Below are positions 1 to 9,771 of a stretch of DNA of 64,000 nt, in pieces. The position numbers and the translations under genes were made by a program. This DNA is from Microbulbifer elongatus. Lineage in GTDB: Bacteria; Pseudomonadota; Gammaproteobacteria; Pseudomonadales; Cellvibrionaceae. A model generated the notes under the pieces. The model had not been told where the DNA came from. It searched no databases and was given only the letters and a program-made list of their open reading frames with translations. The first letter of the stretch is position 1. Each line of letters opens with the position of its first letter. The stretch is from positions 3,698,501 to 3,762,500 of the forward strand of contig NZ_CP088953.1 in the NCBI RefSeq assembly GCF_021165935.1. Reading direction: 5' to 3'.

Positions 1-3000
1 CCAGCAGGTTGTCTGCCGAGGCGGCAAGCGAGAGGCCATTCATAAAATTTTTCTTGTAGATCAGCCGCAGGTCACTGTAGGACTGCCGGTACACGTCACC
101 CAAAAGAGCGGAGTTCGCCGTCGCACCGTTGGTAATGGCCAGTTCCTCCCCAGTCTGGTTAAACACCAGGGTCACTTCCTGGCCGCTGTCGACGTGGTCG
201 TAACCCAGTTGCAGGTTGGCGATATAGTCCGGCTGGCCCTGTAGCGGGCGGGTGACTTCGCGCACACCAACTCCAGAACCCTCGGTGACATCCACCGAGG
301 ACTCAATATGGGTGTAATTGAATTGCACAAACAGTTCGTGGCCGCGGTTGGGGCCGAGCACAAATTCCTTGCGCAAGTCCAGCTCCACCCCTTCCACTTC
401 CGCCTGCTCGGCATTGTCGAAGGTGTAGTAGTCGTACACATTGCCAGTTTTGTCGAAGCGGTTTTCGATGGCGTTGGTGAGATCTTTCTGGAACAGGGCG
501 AGGGTGATGGACTCGGTATCCGACGGATACCACTCCAGACGCAGGTCGAGGTTTTCGATATCCGCCGGTTTCAGGTCCGGGTTGCCGGTGTAGACCTCCA
601 GGGTTTCGATGTCGTTAAACTTGCGCGGGAAAATCTCGAACACTTCCGGCCAGTTGACGGTTTCCGACCAGGCGGCGCGCAGCTGCCAGGCGTCGTTGAA
701 CATCCAGGTAAGGCCGAGGGACGGGTTGGTGCGCTCCTTGTCCATCACATTGCGGAGTGGCTCCGGGGTGTAGGCGTATACCTCCCCTTCCAGAGTGAAG
801 GTCTCTCTGCGTGCCCCCAGGTTGACCTTGAGTTTCTCGCGGATATTGGCCTCCACCAGTGCGTATTCCGCGGTGGTGCTGAGCTCGCTGAGGTAGTCGT
901 CTCCTTCCCAGCCCACATCGTTTTCCGGCGGAATGCTGACGATGCCGATGGAGAGCAGCGTGCCACTCGAACCAATGGTGCCAAGGATGTTTTCGGACAC
1001 AAAGTGCTTACGTGGATCGGGGATACCGCCGTCACCCACGGTGTAACCGCTTCCCTGGAGACGCCAGTTGTAGTTGGTGACATCGCCCTCCCGGTCCCGC
1101 TGTAGCGACTCCGCACCGGCCTTCAACAACAGGGAGACGCCACTGATCTCGTCGATGGGCAACTCCAGATCCAGGCGGTAGCCTTCGTTGTCCTCCCGCA
1201 TGGTTTCCCAGAGGTTGTAGTGGGCGGTCGGCTCATCGCTGAGTTGAAATGGCTGGATGAGTCCGCCTTCATAGGTGTACTGAGTGGCGTTGGGTCGGTC
1301 GTAGTCGGTGTTGGCGGTCATGGCCTGCCACTTTACGCCGAGGTCCCCCAGATAGAGGGACCAGCCGCTGTCGGCGGAGATATCCAGACTGTGGGAGCCC
1401 CACAACTGATGACTGACCAGCTGTTCCTCGACCCAGTCGACCCGTTGACGCCAGAAAATATGTGCATCCGGAGAACTTTTCGCACCGCTGTCTTCACCGT
1501 TGCGCAGGCGTTCGGTGATTTCTCCTGTCGCATCGTAAATCTCGTATTTCGTTTCCAGCTCGCTGGAATTAGTGGTGTGGCGCAGGGCGATATTGTTGAG
1601 GCCCAGCTGGTGATTGTCGGCGATATCCCACTGCAGGTTCACCATGGCGCTGAGGTCGATCACATTGTTGGTGTCGAGGGTTTCCGCTTCGCTGTCGAGA
1701 AAGATCTTGTTTGCGTCGTTCTGGGTTCCCCTAAAGCGGGTGTTTTCCTTGGTGTTGCTGCTCCACTTGTTGGCGTAGCGCACCGCGCCGATCACACCCA
1801 GACGCTGCTCACCCAGCTCCCAGCTGTTGCCGCCGTTGAAGCTGAGGCTGGTATCCGCCTGCGCCTCGCCGTAGACGATGGCATTGTGGGGAATGGACTC
1901 GCCCATGGCTTTAAAGAAGGCGGCATCGAAGCCGGCGTCGACACCGTTTTTGATATTCACGTACTGATCCACCGAGGGCTTGAGGATATCCGGCAGATCG
2001 CGGTTGCCATCGTCCATGCCCAGCCAGTCCCGGTTGCCCTGGGTGCTGGACATCAGCAGGTCGTCACCGTGCATATCGCCGTGGCTGACGGAGGAGGAGA
2101 TTTTAAAAAAGCCCTCGTCGGGAATATGCCGGGTGCGCATGCTGATATGGCCGGCGGTTGCGCCGAGGGGGACATCCGCGGTGGCGCTCTTCTGCAGGCT
2201 GAGGCCCTGCATGATGCCGGCGGGGAAAATGTCGAACGGCAGATCGCGGCGCGCCGGGTCGGTACTCGGCAGGGTGGCACCGTTCAGGTCGGTGGACTGG
2301 TAGCGGCCTTTCATACCGCGCACGATGGCAAAGCGGTCGTCTTCCATGGACACACCCACCACGCGCTTGAGCGCGCTGCTTACCATGGAATCGTCGAAGC
2401 GGGCGATCTGGGTGAAGTCGATACTGTCTACCACCGAGGAGGAGATGCGCTCGATCTCGATCGGGTTGCCCGGCAGGTAGCGGCCGAGCACCTGCACTTC
2501 TTCCACCACCGGTGCGTCGCCATCGGCAAATGCATCTTTCGGCGCGAGCTGCACATCTACCGCCAGGTTCATTTTGGACAGCACACGCTGGTCGCGCAGG
2601 CGGCTGGCCTGGTACTCCGGGTGCTGCAGTTCCAGCTGGTAGACGCCCTGGGGCAGCTCCAGCTCGAAGGCGCCGAAGCGATCGGTAACCGTACTTTGAT
2701 TGCTGCCCACCACCGTGACAGCGACATTGCGCAGCGGCAGGTTTTCACCGGCACTCACCACCTTGCCCTGAATCAGGCCTGGCAGCAGGCTTTCGCCACC
2801 GCTTCCGGCAAGCCCTTCGCCGTCCGCACTGGCGGAATCAAACGCGGACAGTGCAAGGCGCTGCAACGATTTGATGGCGCGGTCGCTGGCGGAGTCACTG
2901 TTGACGATAATCACTGCGGCCTCGTCGGCACCGATGGTGAATTCGTAAGGGATCAAGCGCTCGCCGATGCGCAGCTGCAATTGATGGCCGCCACCGGGCA

Positions 3001-3190
3001 GGTCGTCATACCAGAAACTTTCCCCCGCCGCACTGCTGCCGATGGCCTTGCCATCCAGCAGTACTTCGGTCACCGCCGCCGGCTCACCGTCAACAAACGC
3101 ATCCAGCTTGATGGCCGCCGCCTGTCCCTGGCTGGCCACCACCATGCCAATCGCGCTGCACAGCAGCCGCTTTGAAGCACTCAATCCCAT
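1..3190 (-). CDS. TonB-dependent receptor, C-terminus cut by window edge
   Basis: Outer-membrane, TonB-energised transporter. About 1063 residues are visible from an ATG at 3188-3190. A signal peptide (start MGLSASKRLL, cleavage near SQGQA) is followed by about 170 residues of a PEGA/carboxypeptidase-regulatory-like beta domain (NLPLRNVAVTVVGSNQSTVTDRFGAF-type region). Next comes a plug domain starting near VVEEVQVLGR, with an RGM and DLNGATLP segment, and then the beta-barrel, which is still running at base 1. The N-terminal extension is typical of large receptors for oligosaccharides in Cellvibrionales, but the substrate cannot be read from sequence. It lies downstream of prmC on the same strand with a 304-nt gap, so it probably has its own promoter. 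No copy of the LacI-type operator found elsewhere in this window was seen upstream. Family confidence is high; the C-terminal barrel strands are not visible. Confidence 0.9.
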   Translation of the reverse strand, partial: MGLSASKRLLCSAIGMVVASQGQAAAIKLDAFVDGEPAAVTEVLLDGKAIGSSAAGESFWYDDLPGGGHQLQLRIGERLIPYEFTIGADEAAVIIVNSDSASDRAIKSLQRLALSAFDSASADGEGLAGSGGESLLPGLIQGKVVSAGENLPLRNVAVTVVGSNQSTVTDRFGAFELELPQGVYQLELQHPEYQASRLRDQRVLSKMNLAVDVQLAPKDAFADGDAPVVEEVQVLGRYLPGNPIEIERISSSVVDSIDFTQIARFDDSMVSSALKRVVGVSMEDDRFAIVRGMKGRYQSTDLNGATLPSTDPARRDLPFDIFPAGIMQGLSLQKSATADVPLGATAGHISMRTRHIPDEGFFKISSSVSHGDMHGDDLLMSSTQGNRDWLGMDDGNRDLPDILKPSVDQYVNIKNGVDAGFDAAFFKAMGESIPHNAIVYGEAQADTSLSFNGGNSWELGEQRLGVIGAVRYANKWSSNTKENTRFRGTQNDANKIFLDSEAETLDTNNVIDLSAMVNLQWDIADNHQLGLNNIALRHTTNSSELETKYEIYDATGEITERLRNGEDSGAKSSPDAHIFWRQRVDWVEEQLVSHQLWGSHSLDISADSGWSLYLGDLGVKWQAMTANTDYDRPNATQYTYEGGLIQPFQLSDEPTAHYNLWETMREDNEGYRLDLELPIDEISGVSLLLKAGAESLQRDREGDVTNYNWRLQGSGYTVGDGGIPDPRKHFVSENILGTIGSSGTLLSIGIVSIPPENDVGWEGDDYLSELSTTAEYALVEANIREKLKVNLGARRETFTLEGEVYAYTPEPLRNVMDKERTNPSLGLTWMFNDAWQLRAAWSETVNWPEVFEIFPRKFNDIETLEVYTGNPDLKPADIENLDLRLEWYPSDTESITLALFQKDLTNAIENRFDKTGNVYDYYTFDNAEQAEVEGVELDLRKEFVLGPNRGHELFVQFNYTHIESSVDVTEGSGVGVREVTRPLQGQPDYIANLQLGYDHVDSGQEVTLVFNQTGEELAITNGATANSALLGDVYRQSYSDLRLIYKKNFMNGLSLAASADNLL

Positions 3191-3494
3191 GTTGTCCCCC
3201 GCTCTTAAAGCTAAAGAAAAGAAAATAAAAGTAATAAGAACCATCCTGTGCGGCGGCATCCCCCCCGCGAACGCCGGGCCCGGTTCAGGATTCACACAAC
3301 CACAGAGATCCCCGGATTTTTCCAAGCCCGATGTATACAACGACGGAAAAACGAGACGCAGGCGACAAAAATTGAATGAAACTTTCGTGAAGGTTTTTTG
3401 GCGGAGGTGTCACAAAGGGTTGTGCATGGAGGGCCGGGAAAGGGTGTGCAAGGGGGAGGAAGGGCTGGCGGGGGACCGGAGGAAAGTGGGAAGC
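3191..3494. other. Intergenic region upstream of the first TonB receptor
   Basis: About 300 nt between prmC and the receptor. It contains the palindrome TGTATACA near 3331-3338 and A-rich tracts near the receptor start. No gene, operator match or convincing paired -35/-10 was found. Confidence 0.5.
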
Positions 3495-4319
3495 TTACCT
3501 CGCCAGGGTAATCCGGTCTCGACCGGCGTAGTCCACACGGGTTTCCACTTCCGTGTAACCCGCGGCAGCGAAAATCTGACGCACCGCTGTGCCCTGCTCC
3601 CACCCGTGCTCCACGGCGAGCAGACCGCCCGGTGCGAGGTGACGGCGGGCATCATTGGCGATTTTCCGGATATCCGACAGCCCGTGATCGTCGGCCACCA
3701 GAGCGGATAGCGGTTCAAAACGCACATCGCCCTCGCGCAGGTGGGGATCCTGCGTATCGATATAGGGCGGGTTGCTGACGATCACATCGAACTGCTGTTG
3801 GGCCAGTGCGGAAAACCAGTCGCTCTGCAGGACTTGCACATTGGAGAAACCAAGCCGCTGGCGGTTCTCTTCCGCAAGGGCGACGGCTGCGGGCATGGTA
3901 TCAACGGCGGTAATTGCCCAGCGCTTTTTCTCGCTGGCCAGTGCGAGGGCGATGGCACCGGTACCGGTGCCCAGGTCGAGAACGTTTGCCTCGGTCTGTG
4001 GGCAGCGCTCCAGTACCACCTCCACCAGCACCTCGGTATCCGGGCGTGGAATCAGGGTGGAGCGATTGACCTTGAGGGGGAGAGACCAGAATTCGCGACT
4101 GCCGGTGAGGTGGGCCACCGGCTCGCCGGCGATACGCCGTTTTACCAACGCGTCGAAGCGCGACTGCTGTTCCGGATCCAGTTGGTGTTCGGGCCAGGTG
4201 TAGAGCCAGGCGCGGGACTTGCCCAGCAGATGACAGAGCAGCACTTCCAGATCCAGACGCGGGCTATCGCTCTCTGCCAGCTCTGCTGCGCGCTGCAGGT
4301 TTTCCTTCACCGTGGCCAT
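3495..4319 (-). CDS. prmC: Peptide chain release factor N5-glutamine methyltransferase
   Basis: Cytoplasmic SAM-dependent enzyme that methylates the glutamine of the GGQ motif in RF1 and RF2. It has 274 residues, the normal length. An N-terminal helical substrate-binding domain (about 1-85) is followed by a Rossmann methyltransferase domain with the SAM loop DLGTGTG (115-121) and the signature NPPY (183-186) that binds the target glutamine. It starts 5 nt after the stop of prfA, whose product is its substrate, so the two are translated from one message: the hemA-prfA-prmC arrangement known from E. coli and Pseudomonas. Nothing is unusual. Confidence 0.97.
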   Translation of the reverse strand: MATVKENLQRAAELAESDSPRLDLEVLLCHLLGKSRAWLYTWPEHQLDPEQQSRFDALVKRRIAGEPVAHLTGSREFWSLPLKVNRSTLIPRPDTEVLVEVVLERCPQTEANVLDLGTGTGAIALALASEKKRWAITAVDTMPAAVALAEENRQRLGFSNVQVLQSDWFSALAQQQFDVIVSNPPYIDTQDPHLREGDVRFEPLSALVADDHGLSDIRKIANDARRHLAPGGLLAVEHGWEQGTAVRQIFAAAGYTEVETRVDYAGRDRITLAR

Positions 4320-4324
4320 GGGAA

Positions 4325-5410
4325 TCAGCTCTGCCCAAGCGCCGCCAGCTGGTCGGCCTGATATTCGGTGCGCAGTGGGCCGATCACTTCATCCACGGCA
4401 CCCTGCATCACTTCATCCAGCTTGTACAAGGTCAGGCTGATGCGGTGATCGGTGACCCGCCCCTGGGGAAAGTTGTAGGTGCGGATACGCTCAGAGCGGT
4501 CGCCACTGCCCACCAGGTTTCTGCGCGCGTCGGAAATCTCCTGTGCCGCGGCGGATTCCTGTGCGCTGTTCAGTTTAGCCTGCAGCAATGCCATGGCTTT
4601 GGCCCGGTTCTTGTGCTGTGAGCGCTCGTCCTGACACTCCACCACAATACCGGTGGGGATATGGGTAAGGCGCACGGCGGAGTCGGTTTTGTTGACGTGC
4701 TGACCACCGGCACCGGAGGCACGATAGGTGTCCACACGCAGGTCGGCCTTGTTGATCTCGATCGCGTCGCGCTCGTCCGGTTCCGGCATGACCGCCACGG
4801 TGCAGGCCGAGGTGTGAATACGCCCCTGGGATTCGGTTTCCGGCACCCGTTGCACCCGGTGCGCGCCGGATTCGAATTTGAGTTTTGCGTAGACGTCTTC
4901 GCCGGCAACCCGGGTGATGATTTCTTTATAGCCACCGTGCTCGCCGGGGTTTTCACTGATCACCTCAACCCGCCAGCCCTGCTTTTCCGCGTAGCGGGAA
5001 TACATGCGGAACAGGTCACCGGAGAAGATCGCCGCTTCGTCGCCGCCGGTGCCGGCGCGAATTTCCAGGTAGACGTTTTTGCGATCGTTGGGGTCGCGGG
5101 GCAGCAACAGGGTTTGCAGTTCTTTTTCCAACGGTTCCAGTTGCGCTTCCGCTTCACGCAATTCTTCCTGGGCCATTTCGCGCATGTCCGCATCGCTCTC
5201 TTCGAGCATTTCGCGGGCCGCGGCCATATCGTCCTGCAAGGTTTTGTAGCGGCTGTAGCAGCTGACCACTTCTTCCAGCTCGGAGTATTCCCGGGAAAGG
5301 TCGCGGAATTTGTCCTGATCGCTGATGATTTCCGCATCCCCCAGCAGGGCGGACACTTCTTCGTGGCGCTCTACCAGGTTATCGAGTTTCTGTTGTACAG
5401 AAGCTTTCAT
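4325..5410 (-). CDS. prfA: Peptide chain release factor 1
   Basis: RF1, which ends translation at UAA and UAG codons. It has 361 residues, the standard size. The N-terminal helical domain (1-110) is followed by the decoding domain with the P-x-T codon-recognition tripeptide, here PET (190-192), and the catalytic GGQ (235-237) inside [15 protein letters not shown]. The C-terminal motif [14 protein letters not shown] is conserved. The ATG overlaps the hemA stop by one base (TAATG), indicating translational coupling, and prmC follows immediately. The tripeptide and GGQ context separate it from RF2, and no programmed frameshift is present. Confidence 0.98.
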   Translation of the reverse strand: MKASVQQKLDNLVERHEEVSALLGDAEIISDQDKFRDLSREYSELEEVVSCYSRYKTLQDDMAAAREMLEESDADMREMAQEELREAEAQLEPLEKELQTLLLPRDPNDRKNVYLEIRAGTGGDEAAIFSGDLFRMYSRYAEKQGWRVEVISENPGEHGGYKEIITRVAGEDVYAKLKFESGAHRVQRVPETESQGRIHTSACTVAVMPEPDERDAIEINKADLRVDTYRASGAGGQHVNKTDSAVRLTHIPTGIVVECQDERSQHKNRAKAMALLQAKLNSAQESAAAQEISDARRNLVGSGDRSERIRTYNFPQGRVTDHRISLTLYKLDEVMQGAVDEVIGPLRTEYQADQLAALGQS

Positions 5411-6714
5411 TACTTGAGTTTCTTCTTCTCCGGCCCGGGGGCCGAGTGGTCGGTAGGCTGGCTGCGGTCTTCGTCAGCCAGGCCAATAATTTCCCGCACC
5501 AGCCGCAGGCGATCCAGGTCGCCGTCGGCGGTCGCCTGGCGCAGGGCCACGGTGGGCGCATGAATCAACTTGTTGGTCAGGGACCGGGCCAGCTGCTCGA
5601 GAAGCTGTTCCGGGTCACCGCCGGTGCGCAGCTGGATCAGCGCCTTTTCCAGTTCATCCTTGCTGATCCCCTGCGCCTGGCGGCGGTAACTGCGAATGGA
5701 GTCCACCGCACGCAGGCTGCGGTGCTCGCGCATAAAGGCAGAAGCAGCCACATTTACAATTTCGTCCGCGGCCTCGGCGGCCTGTTCCCGCAGCCGCTTG
5801 CCTTCGTCGATCACACCGCGCAGGTCATCCACGGTATAGAGGTAAATGTCATCCAGCTTGCCCACCTGCGGCTCAATATCACGGGGCACCGCGATATCCA
5901 CCATAAACATGGGGCGATGGCGGCGCTGCTTGAGGGCGGTCTCCACCGCGCCCTTGCCGAGTATCGGCAACTGGCTGGCGGTGGAACTGATGACGATATC
6001 CGCACGGGGCAGGTATTCGGGGATATCCGCCAGCAGGATTGCCTCGGCGCCGAAGTCCTCCGCCAGTGCCTGGGCGCGGTTGAGGGTGCGGTTGGCGACG
6101 ATCAGCTGCTTCACGCCCTTGTCGAGTAAATGCCGGGCCACCAGCTCAATGGTTTCCCCGGCGCCAATCAACAGTGCGGTCTGCTCCCGCAGATCGGTAA
6201 AAATGCGCGATGCCAGGGAGACTGCGGCGAAGGCCACAGATACGGGGTTCTCGCCAATCGCGGTCTCGGTGCGCACCTTTTTCGCCACCGAAAAGACCTG
6301 CTGGAATACATTGTGCAGGGTAGAACCGACACTGCCAGACTCCCGCGCTACGGCATAAGCCGATTTCATCTGCCCGAGAATCTGAGGCTCGCCGAGCACC
6401 AGCGAGTCAAGCCCACAGGCCACGCGCATCATATGGCGCACTGCGGACTCGTCGGTGAACTGGTAGTGACAGCTGGTCAGCTCGTCCAGGGGCACGCTGT
6501 GGTACTCGGCGATCCAGGCGAGGACGGACTCCGCAGTCGCTTCGCCGTAGATTTCGGTGCGGTTACAGGTGGAGAGGATGGCCAATTCCGGGCACTCGAG
6601 GGCAATCCGCGCCTCGGCGAGGGCGCTGGGCATCACTTCCGGGGCGAAAGCCACCCGCTCACGCACCGCCACCGGTGCGCTATCGTGATTGATTCCCAGA
6701 GCAAGGATTGGCAT
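5410..6714 (-). CDS. hemA: Glutamyl-tRNA reductase
   Basis: First committed enzyme of C5 haem biosynthesis: reduces Glu-tRNA(Glu) to glutamate-1-semialdehyde with NADPH. It has 434 residues. The catalytic cysteine is C50 in the motif [10 protein letters not shown]; the NADPH-binding segment [17 protein letters not shown] and the C-terminal dimerisation helices follow. It is the first gene of the hemA-prfA-prmC unit and overlaps prfA by one base. It is divergent from the TPR-lolB-ispE run, as in Pseudomonas. A consensus-like -10 (TATAAT on the minus strand) occurs at 6939-6944, but without a matching -35, so the promoter is unproven. Confidence 0.97.
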   Translation of the reverse strand: MPILALGINHDSAPVAVRERVAFAPEVMPSALAEARIALECPELAILSTCNRTEIYGEATAESVLAWIAEYHSVPLDELTSCHYQFTDESAVRHMMRVACGLDSLVLGEPQILGQMKSAYAVARESGSVGSTLHNVFQQVFSVAKKVRTETAIGENPVSVAFAAVSLASRIFTDLREQTALLIGAGETIELVARHLLDKGVKQLIVANRTLNRAQALAEDFGAEAILLADIPEYLPRADIVISSTASQLPILGKGAVETALKQRRHRPMFMVDIAVPRDIEPQVGKLDDIYLYTVDDLRGVIDEGKRLREQAAEAADEIVNVAASAFMREHRSLRAVDSIRSYRRQAQGISKDELEKALIQLRTGGDPEQLLEQLARSLTNKLIHAPTVALRQATADGDLDRLRLVREIIGLADEDRSQPTDHSAPGPEKKKLK

Positions 6715-7135
6715 AAGTTCTCGTCATCTCTTCCAGATACTGCGACGCACCTGGCACAAAAAGGCCGCACATTGTCCGGGCCCATTGCGGCTGGTGCAAG
6801 TGGATTACGGCTATGTGCCTGATAGCACCTCTCAGTTAGAACCTCTCAGTCCGATCTGGCTCTACCCGGTATAAATAGATGCTGACTTTGCCGCTGAATC
6901 TGGCCCTGGGGCAACAGGTGGGCAAATTCAGAACTAGAATTATACGGCGATAACCCGGAAAAATACGCCAAAAGGCGTCTCCTCTGCCGGATTGGCATCG
7001 CTTCCAGCGCGCCCGGGACACACCCCGGCCCACTGGAGTTCACAGGAGACGCGAACGTACGGACACGTTTCTATGCAGCTTTTCTTTCCCTTCTTATATG
7101 CCCGGAATCACTCACGCTCACGGTTGAGTACAGCC
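6715..7135. other. Divergent intergenic region between hemA and the TPR gene
   Basis: About 420 nt that should hold both promoters. The only recognisable element is a minus-strand TATAAT at 6939-6944. No -35 at proper spacing, riboswitch or small gene was found. Confidence 0.4.
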
Positions 7136-9025
7136 ATGGAAACGGGCGGTCCCACGCGGCACCACCGCCCGCTGCGCTTCGCGGCCACCGCGGCGTCCAT
7201 CGCCATATTGTGCGCCTGTAGCCAGCAGCCACACCAGTCGAGCGAATCAGGCCAGGCGGACTGGCAGTCCGCCTGGGAGGCTGAAGCCTCGACCGCACCC
7301 GCTCCAGCGCCAGCCAAATCAGCAGAAGAAGGCAATCCTGCAGGGCCCAGGGCACAAGACACTGCCAGTGAAACATCACCGAAGGCCGAAGAAGCGGTGG
7401 CCGACAACAAATCCAAGCCATTCCCCATCGAGACCTTTTACACCCTTCTGGTTGCGGAAGTGGCGGGCAACAGAGAGCAATACGACCTGGCACTTGCCAA
7501 CTATTACTTTCAGGCCGAGCGCACCAAAGATGCCGGGGTTGCCGCACGGGCCACCCGCATAGCCCGCTACCTGAATGCTCGCCGCGCCGCTCTGCGCTCG
7601 GCGGTGCTCTGGGTCGAACTCGAACCGGAAAGTGCCGAAGCCCAGCTGGCCGCCACAGCGGAGCTGACGCTCGCCGGCAAACTGGATGAAGCACTGCACC
7701 ACGCGGAACGCGCGCTCGAACTGGGTGGTGATGCGCCACTCCAGTCCGTTGCCGCCACTGCCGTTGACAACGAAGAGCTGGCAGCAAAAGTGCTGCCGGA
7801 ATTCCAGCGCCTTTCGCAAAAGTATCCAGGCAATTCTGAAGTTTCCCTGGCCCTTGCCATGGTGCTACGTGCCAATAACCGCTCGGAAGAAGCACTTCAG
7901 GTAACCCGCCAGGTACAGGAACGCGACCCGGCCAACCTGGACGCCCCGCTACTGGAATCCCACGCACTGATCGATATGGGGCGTGAACGGGAAGCGCAAC
8001 GCCTGCTGGAAAACCTGGTGGAGCTGTATCCCAAAGAGAGCCGTCTGCGACTGCAGTATGCGCGATTGCTGATACGCCAGGACCTCGAGCTGGCTGAAGC
8101 GCAGTTCGCAGAACTGGTAAAGCAGCGCCCCAATGACAGCAATCTGATTCTGTCCCTGGCTCTGATCCATTACGAAACAAAACAGTTCGACGACGCAAAG
8201 CCTCTGCTGGAAACCTTACTGGCTCAGGAAGAGCACGAATCCGCCGCACACTTTTATCTGGCCGGAATCGCGGAGCAGTCTGCTGACCCGCAGCAGGCTG
8301 TCACCCATTACCGTATGGTGCGACCGGGCAGCGACTATGTGCAGGCAATCACCCGCGGCACCAGCCTGCTCGCTGCACAGGGGCAAACCGAAGCGGTAAA
8401 CCAGTGGTTTGCAGAACTGCGACAACGCCACCCAACACAGGTGGAACAGTTCTATCTGCTGGAGACCGAACTGCTGACCAAACACGGATACCTGCCGGAG
8501 GCACAGACACTTCTGGGCAATGCCATTGCAGAAAACGAGGACAGCAACCGCCTGATTTATGCACACGCGATGACCAGTGAACAACTGGGAGATTTGGCAA
8601 AATTTGAACAGGGTTTACGCAAGCTGTTGTCTCGTGACCCGGATAATGCGAATCTCCTGAATACGTTGGGTTACAAACTGCTCTCTTACGACGACCGCCT
8701 GGAAGAAGCGCTGGAATTAATCACCAGAGCCCTGGAGATCAGCCCCGATGATCCCGCGATCATCGATAGCATGGGCTGGGCGCACCATCGCCTGGGTAAT
8801 CACTCCGAAGCGGTGCAATACCTGCAGAAAGCCCTGAGCCTGTTACAGGATCCAGAAATCGCTGCGCATCTGGGTGAAGCGCTTTGGGCACAGGGCGATC
8901 GCCAGCAGGCGATGCAGGTATGGGAGCAGGGATTGCAGAAACACCCGGAAAGTAAACTTATCCCAGAAGCCATGCAGCGGCTGCAGGACCAACAAAGACT
9001 GGAACAGCATGTTACGGAAAGCTGA
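7136..9025 (+). CDS. Tetratricopeptide-repeat lipoprotein upstream of lolB
   Basis: Predicted lipid-anchored TPR scaffold, about 629 residues. The start chosen is the ATG at 7136, because it gives a short signal peptide ending in a lipobox (AILCAC). Upstream in-frame starts (TTG 6992, ATG 7073) would add a charged extension before the signal. A Pro/Ala/Glu-rich linker (about 35-90) is followed by many TPR units to the C-terminus, for example the consensus-like repeats around DNANLLNTLGYKLL and DPAIIDSMGWAHHRLG. The last 17 nt overlap lolB. Pseudomonas has a TPR gene in the same position before lolB and ispE, so it is a conserved neighbour. A role in envelope or outer-membrane assembly is inference from context. 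Confidence 0.85.
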   Translation: METGGPTRHHRPLRFAATAASIAILCACSQQPHQSSESGQADWQSAWEAEASTAPAPAPAKSAEEGNPAGPRAQDTASETSPKAEEAVADNKSKPFPIETFYTLLVAEVAGNREQYDLALANYYFQAERTKDAGVAARATRIARYLNARRAALRSAVLWVELEPESAEAQLAATAELTLAGKLDEALHHAERALELGGDAPLQSVAATAVDNEELAAKVLPEFQRLSQKYPGNSEVSLALAMVLRANNRSEEALQVTRQVQERDPANLDAPLLESHALIDMGREREAQRLLENLVELYPKESRLRLQYARLLIRQDLELAEAQFAELVKQRPNDSNLILSLALIHYETKQFDDAKPLLETLLAQEEHESAAHFYLAGIAEQSADPQQAVTHYRMVRPGSDYVQAITRGTSLLAAQGQTEAVNQWFAELRQRHPTQVEQFYLLETELLTKHGYLPEAQTLLGNAIAENEDSNRLIYAHAMTSEQLGDLAKFEQGLRKLLSRDPDNANLLNTLGYKLLSYDDRLEEALELITRALEISPDDPAIIDSMGWAHHRLGNHSEAVQYLQKALSLLQDPEIAAHLGEALWAQGDRQQAMQVWEQGLQKHPESKLIPEAMQRLQDQQRLEQHVTES

Positions 9026-9680
9026 CGTTCTCACTCCTTTATATCGTTCAACCCATCAGCCACAGGGCGCACATCGCGCCCTGAAATTTGTCGGTGCAGT
9101 ATTGCTGCTGACACTTGCTGCGTGCAGCGCGCAAAAACCACAGCCTCAGCAACCGAGCGAACCGGCCGCTCATCAGCCGTCTTCCGCTGCGGCGCTGCAG
9201 CGCTGGGAAGCCAAAGGCAAAATGGGCGTGCGTTCGCCGAAAGAAAGTGGCAGTGCCAACCTGGTCTGGCAGCAGGCTGACAGGGCCAATTACCGCATTC
9301 ACTTGAGCGGTCCCCTCGGCGCCGGCGCAACATCAATCAGCGGCTCCCCGGGCGGCGTCAGCCTGCAGCGGGGCAACGACCCGGCGGTTTTCGCCTCAGA
9401 CCCCGCGCAGTTAACAGAGCAGATCATGGGATGGCCGCTGCCAGTCTCCGAAATGTTTTACTGGGTGCGCGGCCTGGCAGCCCCCGGCGCGGTGAGCGGC
9501 CAGCGCAAGAACGCCCAGGGGTTGATGCAGAGCCTGCAACAGTCGGGGTGGGCCCTGGAATTTACGGGCTACCAGTCTGTTGGCCCCTATAAATTGCCCG
9601 GCAAAATCAAGGCATCCACCACTAATGCCGCGGGCCCGGTCAGCGTCACCCTGGTGATCAAGGAGTGGAGCCCGCGATAA
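9009..9680 (+). CDS. lolB: Outer-membrane lipoprotein receptor LolB
   Basis: LolB accepts lipoproteins from periplasmic LolA and inserts them into the inner leaflet of the outer membrane. It has 223 residues, close to the usual length. A signal peptide with lipobox LAAC (start MLRKADVL) is followed by the LolB fold: RWEAKGKMGVRSP, then SANLVWQQ, the GPLGAG segment, and MGWPLPVSEMFYWVRG, which is the characteristic LolB motif. The ATG lies inside the end of the TPR gene (17-nt overlap), suggesting coupled translation. A terminator-like hairpin follows before ispE. Confidence 0.93.
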   Translation: MLRKADVLTPLYRSTHQPQGAHRALKFVGAVLLLTLAACSAQKPQPQQPSEPAAHQPSSAAALQRWEAKGKMGVRSPKESGSANLVWQQADRANYRIHLSGPLGAGATSISGSPGGVSLQRGNDPAVFASDPAQLTEQIMGWPLPVSEMFYWVRGLAAPGAVSGQRKNAQGLMQSLQQSGWALEFTGYQSVGPYKLPGKIKASTTNAAGPVSVTLVIKEWSPR

Positions 9681-9723
9681 CGCACCTTGAGCACATCGCC
9701 CTGCGCGACAAGACTCACAAATG

Positions 9724-9757
9724 AACGGGCGGCTGCTAAACTGGCCGCCCGTTTTTT
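9724..9757 (+). terminator. Rho-independent terminator between lolB and ispE
   Basis: Perfect 10-bp stem (AACGGGCGGC at 9724-9733 with its complement at 9744-9753), a 10-nt loop and a T-run. It ends only 15 nt before the ispE start, so ispE either has a promoter within lolB or depends on read-through. Confidence 0.8.
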
Positions 9758-9771
9758 ATGAATCCTCTTAA

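Noticed and set aside
308..3175. Long plus-strand readings opposite the first TonB receptor
   Set aside because: They are shadows of a G+C-rich gene on the other strand; the minus-strand reading gives clear receptor motifs.
3331..3338. TGTATACA palindrome upstream of the first TonB receptor as an operator
   Set aside because: Eight bases only and not repeated near other genes; too short to support.
6992..7135. Longer start for the TPR protein (TTG at 6992 or ATG at 7073)
   Set aside because: These add an arginine-rich extension before the signal peptide and lack a Shine-Dalgarno sequence at proper distance.
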